In this document: in pieces, positions 54,852 to 64,000 of the stretch
Numbering within the stretch: position 1 is the stretch's first letter
Layout of the letters: every line of letters starts with the position of its first letter
Origin: Astrocystis sublimbata
Lineage: Eukaryota; Ascomycota; Sordariomycetes; Xylariales; Xylariaceae
DNA length: 64,000 bases
NCBI GenBank assembly: GCA_022453515.1
Contig: JAJNNY010000009.1
Location: 744,001 to 808,000 of the forward strand
Direction of reading: 5' to 3'
Program-made: the position numbers and the translations under genes
Notes under the pieces: generated by a model
The model's input: only the letters and a program-made list of their open reading frames with translations
Told to the model about the DNA's origin: nothing
Database searches by the model: none

Positions 54852-57800
54852 ATGGGACGCGATACTCGCCAGCGCGCTCTCGAGAAGATTGCCGCCCTCT
54901 CCGCCTCCAGCTCCCTTTCTTCCTTCGACCGCTCCGATCTCGATCGCCTATGCAGAGCCGCCTCGTTGCAGGGTCGCTCCAGGGACCAAGTCAATGGCCC
55001 CCCCCAGAGTCCCGCCCCGTCCTTGGGCCGCGTTCCAATGGTTGGTGAAGTCTGGCCGCCAACGCCAATGACGCCCGTCGCTCACAGTCTCGCAGACGAT
55101 CCGTGAATACGAGGTCCTCATCGCCCTCTGCAAGACCGCGCCGCAGGTCCGCAACAGCCAGAGTGCCCAGAAGCTCGTCAGCCAGCTGGTCCCCTACATG
55201 CTCGAATCCCACGTCCAGAGCTTCGTGCCATCGCCTGGCTTCGCCCGAATCGAGCCCTCCCCGAACGAGGCCCTCTCGAGGAGCCTGACGGCCGCACTGC
55301 TGTCCCTCGGCTGCAACCATGAAGCCCTCCACGAAACTGTCTCGGACAATATCTGGGCTTTCCTGGCCAGCTTGCGAGCATCTACCCAGAACATAGCGCC
55401 GCCCGGGCCCGACGGTGACTCGGAGCAGAGCCTCGACGACGCAATTCGCACCGCTACCCTGACCATCTCTTTGCTGGGCTTCCTGGATGCCGCCTCGGCA
55501 CAGGCCGACTTTTGGAGAATTGGGGGTAGGTTGGCTCTGATCCAGCGGGTTCGCAACTTGCTGTCCGACTCGTTTCTCACAGCCATTGACGGTGCCTTCT
55601 CTACGATTCGGAACTCTCAGTCGGCGGATCGCCATGTAAAGGATTGGAAGAGATGCTTGCGCCAGTACGCTAGCCAAGGTCGACCCCTCGGGCCCATGCT
55701 CTTGCAGAGGAGCTTCACCTGGCTCTTGGTTGCCGCCACTTCTCTCTTGATTGTTGATGCGAAGGAGCTGAGGGGCTCTCACGTCCTAGATATACTCATG
55801 TCTCAAGATGGTCCTCTGAAAGCGGACTCCCTCGGCGGCTCAGATGTCGATTTCCGGTCTATCGAGATGTATGCAGGGCTTGCGCTAGAGGAAATGAGAC
55901 ACCTGGAAGAGAGTGCTGATTTCCTTGAGCTTGCTCCTCCCTCGCAGCAAAGATTGGCCTATGCGGTGAAGGCCTCAGCCATCATCAGCTATTTGAATTG
56001 CTCTATCCTCAACGAAGACGCTGGCGATCCAGAGATCCTCATGGGCTGGCTGACGGAAACCCTCGATTCGGATCACATCCTTGACGAGGCCCTTGCGTCT
56101 GTGGTGCTGCGAGCCATGGCCATCCTAGCCAAGTTCTCCCCAGACTATGCGTCCACCGTTATGCGCCTTCTGCCCCGATTCATCGTCCAAGCTGCGCCAT
56201 CTGCCAGGACCTCGGGGGTAGCATCCAAATGTCTAGCGTTCACTCTGCATACACTTTCTGATGATGCTGTTATCTCTACGCTCTATACCTTGGGCAATGT
56301 CTTGAGTCCAAGCCCTGAGAATGGGGTTACTAACGGGACGAGCGGGGACCTTGCCGGGGAGGGCGTAGGCTCGTCCAACATCTACCGCGGACGACAGCCC
56401 AATGGCAGCGATATCTCCTTACAGATGCAAAGTGATCAGGATATTACCACTGCATACGCAAACATTATCCAAACAATATGTTGCATTGCTAAACTATCCG
56501 AGGATGAGAAGATTACCGCCCTTGCACAAGCCATGCTTCTTCAAAAACTGACAAAGGTTAACCAATCAGTCGATGGGCACATTCTTGTAGGGGCCAGTAT
56601 CCTATCGCTGAATTCGGGACAGCTGGAATTTCGATCGCTCCTGAGGCTGTACTCGAGAATGTGCCATGCGGCTGTGGCAGAGGATAACTTAACCCTGCTG
56701 GACGCGGTACGTTGCAATCAAGTTGTGTATAATCACCTCATACTGACACTCCCCAGATCATGAAGGCCCGCAACCATATTTCGGCGAACATCAAACGGGA
56801 GTCTCAGTTGTTCGACATTTACCTCGAATACATGCTTGAAGATTTGGTCTCAAAGGGTGACGTTCATCAATCCAACCACATGAAAGAGTCGGATATTGAA
56901 TTTGCTGCGCAAGAGATTGCCCAGCTCCTCCAGCCACTGGCCACGTTGATGTCAGCGAACGATTTCGCAGCTAAGATGTCTAGCCAAGACGACGATGGCT
57001 TTGCGCTGATGCGCGACGCATGGTTCAACATCGTGGTGCACGGCTTCACTTCGACAACGGACAGGGGCAAGAAGTACATGAACGAACTAAGATACATGGC
57101 CATACACTCGCCTCCGCTTGTTGCGGAACAGCGTGGAGAACAGGTGGAAAGCGACATCGAGCTCAACACCGTTCTGCGTCGAGCCAACACATCGGAGCGA
57201 GAAGCAAAGCAGAAGAAATCGCTTGCTAGTCTTGTACCATCCAGATCCTCTCACATCAAAGGTCTGAGCTATAGGAAAGTAATATTCCTTCAGGCTGCTT
57301 ATCTAGTGGAAAGCCTCCGAGCCGATTCCGGTGATTGTACCAAGGTACTCCCATATTTCCTAGAACCTAGCATGCGCAAGGACGATGTGCGCAATGTGAT
57401 GGAAGGTGTCGCCTCGGTTGTCATACAGAAATATCTGGATAAAACTCTTGATGCGAAGATTTCGACCTTCTCCGCCCATTACGCAGCATCCCAACTTGCA
57501 ACGATCCTTTGTGGCTGTTGTCATCGTATCCAGCGTGTTCAGCAAGCTGCTTTCTACTGCGCGGATAGAATGATCCATGAGGTTCCTTCTGCTCTATGCC
57601 AAAAATCTTCGCTTTTCGCGCTTCTGGAGCTACTATCCCTCATGTGGCTGGGCTGTTTCCAAGCTGAGACAGAGATGTATGATCCGCAGTCCATTTTCAC
57701 CTCGAAGCTTGGGAACGTGGTTGTCGAGCTGTCGGACGACTACACATTCAGAAAGGCGACTCTGAACAACCTTTACAAGCAAGCAAAGTCCTGGGTGTCC

Positions 57801-60800
57801 CTCGCAATCAACCTCGCGCCAGCTGATGTGAAGGGTCTGCTCCAGACCTATTTATCTGAGTTTGATGACGAAGGTGCGTACGGGCACATGTCACTCGGTC
57901 GCTCGTTCGCAGTGGAGATGGGATCTGCTATTCCGGCTACCGACCAGAGATTGACGTCTCTTGATCGAATTGGAGATACCACCATCAACACTGCCTCGGA
58001 CTTCATCGCTCAATATACCACACGCCAAGAGTATAGGTACGGAGAGACCTTACCCAGTCACGGGACAGACCTGCTTAACGTTATGCCAATGGTACGGAGG
58101 AACTCCTTCATCAAGTCGGCGCCCTCGGACCGTGGTGCCGATGCCGTAGCTGCCCTGGCCCATTTCGAGTCTCGCTTGGGTGGGAAACAGCCTACACCTT
58201 TACAAGATGTCAGAGACATTCTCCGCCGCGCTGCTGCTTTGCTGTGTCGTAGCACGAAAGATGAGAGCCCGATTACTCATTATCTTGTTACTATTCCATT
58301 TCGCATCTTTAGCAAAGAGTCTATCAAGTTTGGTGTCTCCCTCTGGCTAGGCGTGATGAACGAGAACCCCAGGATGGAACCACGATTGCTGAGCGAAATT
58401 GCCCAACAATGGGAGGTCACAATTCAGTCGAAGTTGGGATTGTTCAACCCAAAGTTTATGTAAGGACATGTGCAATCGTCTTCGACCCTTGACTATACTG
58501 ACACCATTGTACTAGGCATGTGGATCCGATGTTCCAAAAGGAAGAATTCGCCCCTAGCAACAACGAAGCTCTTACGAGGCAACGACAACTGATTCATAGC
58601 CTCCTAGCTCCTCACAGCCAACTAATGCAATTTTTTGATAGCCATTTCAACGCCACTCGACTGGGTAGTTCTGACACTCAACGAATATTTCTACGCTTGC
58701 TCGATTTGACATTAGATGCTTTGAAATCTTCTATTTCCCATCCCATGGCCCGGGAGCTTCGACTGAGAATCGTGCTGTTCAGTCTGAAGGTTGTGAGAGT
58801 GAGTGAAACCGCTGGTGCAGATGCGCAATGGCGTCTGAAAGATAAGATTTTGTCTGCGGGCCTCAGCTGGTTCCGATTCTCACCAAAATGGTCTTTTGGT
58901 AGCAATATGTTGCAACTGAAAACGGAGGTGAAGTTGATCAACGATATTAAGAACGGACTCAAAACCATATCACATATCACTTCCACACGGTCGATTGGCA
59001 ATGCCGTGTCTTCGACACAGAAGGAATCACTTTTTGAGATTCTACTCGAGAGCGAACAAGCAAGGCTGAGTGTCTGGATCTACCCGCTGAACGAGGGACA
59101 AATACTTCGGCCAGAAATGATGACAAGTCATGGCAAAGCCACGCTAGAAGTAAGTCTACTATGTCACCCGCGAAAGATATCTAGCTAATTGTCTAGGCTG
59201 CTCTAAAACCGTTGATACGCGTCGCCTGGACCGAGAGTCCTTCTCTTGCTATCGAGCTTGTCAGCAGATTCAATATACCTAGCGTGTATCAGGAGGTTCG
59301 CTGGTTATTATTGAATTTTCCCACCAAAGCCTTGAATGACGCAGATGCGCTCTCCATTTTATTTGGCGGCGAACTTCCCCAAGATGTTCGTTTCCCGCTG
59401 AAGGTACGTTAGATATTGTGAACTCATCTCTCCAGTGCTAACTTTGTTAGTATCTACTGTACTGGACACCTGTAAATCCTGTCACCGCCACGACCTTTTT
59501 CTTGCCAGCGTACAAGAATCATCCATTCCTCCTCCAGTATGCCATGAGAGCTCTGGAGTACCACCCCATCGATGTAACGTTCTTCTACGTCCCACAGATT
59601 GTCCAGAGTCTTCGCTTCGATGCTTTAGGATACGTAGAGCGGTATATTATCGAAACGGCGCAATTCTCTCAGCTGTTTGCACACCAAATCATTTGGAACA
59701 TGAAGGCAAATTCTTACAAAGATGACGAGGCTACCATTGTAAGCTTTCCTGATATGGGGTTCATTATAGGCAAATGATACTGACATCTCCTAGCCTGATG
59801 CAATAAAACCCGCTCTTGATTCAGTCACGGAAAAGCTGATTCACAGCTTTTCTGGAGATGACAAAAGCTTCTACGAAAGAGAGTTTGCTTTCTTCGATGA
59901 AGTGACTAGTATTTCTGGGAAGCTGAAGCCACTGATCAAGCGTGACAAGCCGGAGAAGAAACAAAAGATCGAAGAAGAACTTCGTAAAATTGAAGTGGAT
60001 GTGGGCGTCTATCTACCCAGCAACCCTGACGGCGTGGTTATTGGCATTGACCGGAAATCCGGCAAGCCTCTGCAGTCCCACGCAAAGGCCCCTTTCATGG
60101 CCACCTTCCGTATCCAGAAGGCTGTAGGCAGCATAGATGAATCGGAGGAGGCTGCGCGGGAAATAACCAAAACAGGCGATGCACCAGCGCAGAAAACTCT
60201 CGAGGTTTGGCAAAGTGCCATTTTCAAAGTCGGTGACGATTGCCGACAGGACGTTCTGGCTCTACAGATGATCGCTGCATTCCGAGGCATATTTCATAGT
60301 GTAGGGTTAGACGTGTACGTCTTCCCCTACCGAGTGACGGCTACTGCGCCTGGTTGTGGCGTTATCGATGTCTTGCCAAACTCGATCTCGAGAGACATGC
60401 TTGGGCGCGAAGCTGTTAACGGCCTCTATGATTATTTCATCAGCAAATATGGGAACGAGGACTCCCTTCGCTTCCAACATGCACGAACCAACTTCGTCAA
60501 AAGCATGGCCGCCTACAGTATCATATCCTTCCTGCTGCAATTCAAGGATCGTCACAATGGCAACATCATGATAGATGATGCGGGTCACATCCTGCACATC
60601 GATTTCGGTTTCTGTTTCGACATCGCTCCTGGTGGTGTCAAGTTTGAGCGTGCACCATTCAAGCTGACCAACGAGATGATTCTGGTCATGGGAGGAAGCA
60701 CCGAGCACCAAGCCTTCAAGTCCTTTGAACAGCTGTGTGTGAAAGCATTCCTTGCCTGTCGACCATTTGCCGAGAAACTAAGCCAAATCGTTCTCCTCAT

Positions 60801-60987
60801 GATGGAAAGTGGGCTTCCATGTTTTAAGCCGGAGAGTGTTAAACACTTCAAAGAACGTTTTGTTTTGGAGAAGAACGAATGGGAAGCGGCCGAGTTCGTA
60901 AAGGACCTTGTCAAGACAAGTGCCGGGAGCTACAGCACGATGGTCTACGACCAGTTCCAGCTAATGACGAACGGCATTCCATATTAG
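54852..60987 (+). CDS. STT4: Phosphatidylinositol 4-kinase, type III alpha (STT4, 1941 aa)
   Basis: Seven exons: 54852-55040, 55096-56706, 56757-58459, 58516-59149, 59197-59403, 59451-59738 and 59794-60987. The six introns are 47-56 nt and all phases agree. The product of 1941 aa matches the size of Stt4/PI4KA. Most of the length is a helical solenoid, with the lipid-kinase accessory (PIK) helices around exons 5-6. The kinase domain begins near residue 1684 with VGDDCRQDVLALQM. Its catalytic loop is FKDRHNGNIMIDD (about 1794-1806) and the metal-binding motif HIDFGF (about 1812-1817). The end, YDQFQLMTNGIPY, is the usual family terminus. The enzyme phosphorylates phosphatidylinositol at position 4 at the plasma membrane, in complex with Efr3 and Ypp1, and supplies PI4P for PI(4,5)P2, cell-wall and actin signalling. 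The start at 54852 fits the family N-terminus (RQRALEKIAALS). Confidence 0.96.
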
Positions 60988-61397
60988 AGTCAGCACGCGA
61001 AGGCTCAACACTATATAATGACAATCTTGGCCGGAGCTATTTCGTATGTATCTAATTAATTCTTTTGATCTTTTGGCTCAACCATAATTGTAGAACTTGT
61101 AGCTATCGGCTGCCATAGGCATTTTGATGGGGTATTCTAGTATACTAGACTAGCTAAGTTGGTAAAAATCAAAGCAGATGGCGACAGATCGAATTCTGAG
61201 AAGATGACAGCAAATAGGCACTAAGCAATATTCTGCGTATCGACCATTTTCCCCGCATTATCGAGCGACGTATAAATCGCAGGTCCGAAGCTTACTCCAC
61301 CTCATTTTGGTTCCGATAGATGCTCCTGACAAGTTACTGCGTCCCGAAAGCGAAATCCAGCGAGTGATATCAAAGATACAGCAAATAGCAGTCGATA
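60988..61397. other. Convergent 3' region of STT4 and MutL genes
   Basis: 410 nt separate the two stop codons. It is AT-rich and should contain both polyadenylation regions; no other feature was seen. Confidence 0.7.
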
Positions 61398-64000
61398 TCA
61401 TGTCTCGGATGGGTTGGCCACACCTTTCCCCTTCAGCGCAGCTTGCACATTGATTATAATTTGCTCGCTATCAGTGTCGTCACCAGCAATGTTTTCCTTT
61501 TGCTCAATTAAGAGCTTCTGCAGCTTTGATTCTACTGACTTCCCTTCGTCTAGACTCATGTCGATTCCTTCGAACAGGGTACCATAGATGAGGTACTCAT
61601 CATATTCCCTAACTGTCCGTATCTGCTCATCTATAATCGAGGTGTCGATCCTGATAATCAAGGACAGACTATGGGTGTCATTCTCAGGGGTGATATTCTC
61701 AAACGGCATGAGAGAGCTCTTCACGCGTCTTAGCTTTCTCGGTCTAGCGCCACATTCTTCTGCAGCCGCGGACTTCTGCCTACGTGAAAGGTATGCCCTT
61801 GGGTCACCTGTCGGCAGGGTAGTCGCGATAGGCTCTTGGTGAGTTTCGTGCCCCTCGTTGTTCACAAATGAGTTCGTATCCAAAGTAGCGAAAGGTTTCC
61901 TTTGACGCGGTTGTTGCTGTTGATGTCGTTGTAATCCGCGACTAGGAACTGCTTTAGTGGGCTGGTCGTTATCCATGTGGGATAGTTGATAGTTGAGATT
62001 TTCCTTCGCCTTTGAAAATATATCTTGAACATCTAGATGACCATTGGCTTCGAGCTCATTGATCGATATGTTGGATCCGTTTTTCCGGCGGGAAGCCTCT
62101 TTCTGTACTCCGTGTTGTCGCTGACCTGCTTGGCCGCCCTTGAACGATATCTGTGTTTGTTTGAAACCACCGTCATCTTGTACATGAGCCAAATTCACTT
62201 CATTCATTTTACTTCGCGGGTCTATTTCGATTGAGGACGGTGGAGTCCAGGGAAGGTGCTCACGATGACGACGGCGACCGCCATGTGCTTGTGAACGGTC
62301 AACGACCGCAAGATGAGATCCTCGTGCGCCACCCGCTAGTGGACTTGACAATGGGCTACGATAAGGACCCCCAGGGACCGTGCTACGCGGAGCATTGAAA
62401 GTCTTTGCATGTGTTGCGTCTTCGTGGCTTCGAGGCATATCCAGATCACCTGGTGGTGCCATTGTATGTCGAAGAATGGGGGGCTCCGGTGTCAGTGGAG
62501 AGACATTGGGGTAGTGAGTGGCTGGATCGGTGCTCGCCGACGTCAGTGGGCTTGAGCTGCTGGTCTTTGCAACTTCCAAGGGCTCAAGGCGATCAAAGAT
62601 CTGATGACCCCTATTTGCTGCCATAGTCGTTGCCTCGAGAGAGGGCGGAGATACTGGCATTCCCTTGTGGGATCTTTGATGATTCGGTTTTGGACGTCCA
62701 TGAAGATCAACCGACATGTCAACCATCCAACGGTTCTGCATGTGAGGATTGCTCTCTTGGCGTAAGTGATTTCGGATGTCCTTTCCATTTATGGGTAGGA
62801 AGGCGTTTGGCCGAATCTCTTCTGATGTTGGATCACATACCATCTCATCGGTAGTACAAACTTCGTTAATTGGTGAAATTTGATCGCGGGGTGGTAGATT
62901 GACATGCACTTGGGGTGATTCCTGAGCCGATTCAGGTGAGCAGCTCGTACTGGTAGACTGGGTGTTCAATTCTCGCGCACCATGGAGCGGGCTCTTGTCG
63001 ACAGCAGCTGGCTTGTATACGCCGTTGCATAGATGACGAAATGCTTCCAAGACAACCTGTTCATCTGAGAATAGCACATTGTCTTTCGATGGCTCAATGT
63101 TGGCATCGTAGCTTCCCGGTGGGCAAGTTATATCGAGTCGAATGAAGCAGTCACTGACGTCGTTTAGCAAAGTGGAGGATTTTAGGTGTTCCATATATAT
63201 GCTCAATAGCCGCTTGGCTATGCCTCGCCCAGCGTTGATGGGGCGGCCGTCTACTGATAAGTAGTGACGCTTTGGTACCCTGTGAAGGTCTACACTAGGA
63301 TTGGCCAGGAGGGCCTCAAACTGGATGTTGTCGTTTGAAGCCTGGGAGCATTTGTTCACAGTAGGTTTTGCGTCTGGACTTGCGTTGCCGGTCTGGAAAG
63401 TTTTCAGAAGGCAACTGGACGTCATGTCGACCCCGAATAGCTGCAGTGCTGCTTCACTCGAAGTTGCGTTGCCCTTGGGGGAGTACGACCACGCTTTGGT
63501 TGGTGTCTGTAGAACTTTGAACATCAGTCTAAGCCGGGGCCGTGCCATGGCGTAAGATCTGAGAAGCTCTTGGATCTTCTCGAGGGTCTTCTTGGCGTCC
63601 TTAGTTGCGACTTGCCTACGCACAGGTTGATGGCTGAACAAATTGGTGACGCTAACAGTCGTTCCTACGGGGGCCGAGACTGGCTTATGCGTCAGTATGC
63701 CGCCTTGATGAGATTTCAGTCGGAGAACTGCAGCCACAGGCTCAGTGGCTATCTTGGTGATGATGGTCACATCGGCCATGGAGTTCACGCTTGCAAGTGC
63801 TTCACCGCGGAAGCCGAGGGATTTCCCGACAACACTTGGAAGCTCGTCGATGGTTCTCAGCTTACTAGTATGGCCGCGTTTACCAAGGGCGTCATAATCA
63901 TTGGGATGGATTCCAACGCCATCGTCCCGAACGCCAATCTTCGAAACTGTGTCTGGTGAGATAAGGACCTCGACAGAAGCGGCCCTGGCGTCAATTGCAT
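61398..64000 (-). CDS. MLH2: MutL-family mismatch repair protein, Mlh2/PMS1-like, 5' end outside window
   Basis: One open frame of about 866 complete codons runs from the right edge to the stop at 61398. The visible sequence opens just inside GHKL motif I (the ..NAIDA part of ENAIDA), so only a few dozen residues are missing. Next come DDGVGI (motif II), KRGHTSKL and GFRGEALAS (motif III region), then the MutL transducer-like domain with the hallmark YLSVDGRPIN and DITCPPGSYDANIEPSKDNVLF. The remaining part is a long disordered linker rich in Ser, Pro and Gln. I see no DQHAxxExxxxE endonuclease motif and no C-terminal FERC, so Pms1, Mlh3 and Mlh1 are unlikely; Mlh2 (human PMS1 type) fits best. 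MutL proteins act as Mlh1-containing heterodimers in the nucleus during mismatch repair. A GTG at 63788 begins the longest closed frame but is not the real start. Confidence 0.75.
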   Translation of the reverse strand, partial: AIDARAASVEVLISPDTVSKIGVRDDGVGIHPNDYDALGKRGHTSKLRTIDELPSVVGKSLGFRGEALASVNSMADVTIITKIATEPVAAVLRLKSHQGGILTHKPVSAPVGTTVSVTNLFSHQPVRRQVATKDAKKTLEKIQELLRSYAMARPRLRLMFKVLQTPTKAWSYSPKGNATSSEAALQLFGVDMTSSCLLKTFQTGNASPDAKPTVNKCSQASNDNIQFEALLANPSVDLHRVPKRHYLSVDGRPINAGRGIAKRLLSIYMEHLKSSTLLNDVSDCFIRLDITCPPGSYDANIEPSKDNVLFSDEQVVLEAFRHLCNGVYKPAAVDKSPLHGARELNTQSTSTSCSPESAQESPQVHVNLPPRDQISPINEVCTTDEMVCDPTSEEIRPNAFLPINGKDIRNHLRQESNPHMQNRWMVDMSVDLHGRPKPNHQRSHKGMPVSPPSLEATTMAANRGHQIFDRLEPLEVAKTSSSSPLTSASTDPATHYPNVSPLTPEPPILRHTMAPPGDLDMPRSHEDATHAKTFNAPRSTVPGGPYRSPLSSPLAGGARGSHLAVVDRSQAHGGRRRHREHLPWTPPSSIEIDPRSKMNEVNLAHVQDDGGFKQTQISFKGGQAGQRQHGVQKEASRRKNGSNISINELEANGHLDVQDIFSKAKENLNYQLSHMDNDQPTKAVPSRGLQRHQQQQPRQRKPFATLDTNSFVNNEGHETHQEPIATTLPTGDPRAYLSRRQKSAAAEECGARPRKLRRVKSSLMPFENITPENDTHSLSLIIRIDTSIIDEQIRTVREYDEYLIYGTLFEGIDMSLDEGKSVESKLQKLLIEQKENIAGDDTDSEQIIINVQAALKGKGVANPSET

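Overview
The window is nuclear DNA of a filamentous ascomycete (Pezizomycotina, most likely a Sordariomycete). The signs are short GT..AG introns of 47-170 nt, dense housekeeping genes separated by long non-coding stretches, a RhoGAP of the Bem3 type, an Hsp30-type small heat-shock protein, a hevamine-type GH18 chitinase, a GH53 galactanase, a DUF7707-like GPI protein and a fungal amidoligase. I rebuilt the spliced genes by matching reading phase across GT/AG junctions; no alignment or transcript data were used.

Layout, left to right: gene-free DNA with homopolymers (1-2421); a small proline/charge-rich protein (2422-3063); 7 kb of non-coding DNA holding a small tandem repeat and a CCTAGG palindrome (3064-10256); BEM3-like PX-PH-RhoGAP (10257-15417, +); bZIP factor (16935-17842, +); GH18 chitinase (20946-22170, +); amidoligase (23865-26796, -); GPI-anchored cysteine-rich protein (27591-28435, -); divergent kinesin-14 (31874-33989, +); GH53 endo-galactanase with a 5-nt micro-exon (35096-36977, +); single-pass membrane protein (37372-38877, +); Hsp30-like chaperone (40364-41044, -); RRM-YTH RNA-binding protein (42992-45062, -); about 8 kb without a convincing gene (45063-53140); proteasome subunit beta-6 (53141-54015, -); phosphatidylinositol 4-kinase STT4 (54852-60987, +); and the larger part of a MutL homologue that runs off the right edge (61398-64000, -).

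There is no operon-like logic or biosynthetic cluster. The right end (PRE7, STT4, MutL) is conserved core genome. The centre (20-39 kb) is richer in secreted or surface proteins (chitinase, GPI protein, galactanase, membrane protein) and lineage-variable genes (amidoligase, kinesin), separated by non-coding DNA that carries repeats.

The most unusual signals are: (i) the two introns of the kinesin gene look like copies of one another, as expected of introner-like elements; (ii) a predicted 5-nt micro-exon in the galactanase and a predicted 10-nt one in its neighbour; (iii) an amidoligase whose two conserved halves are separated by a long acidic/serine-rich insert; (iv) the palindrome TACCTAGGTA scattered through non-coding DNA far more often than chance; (v) a small dispersed repeat with copies 30 kb apart.
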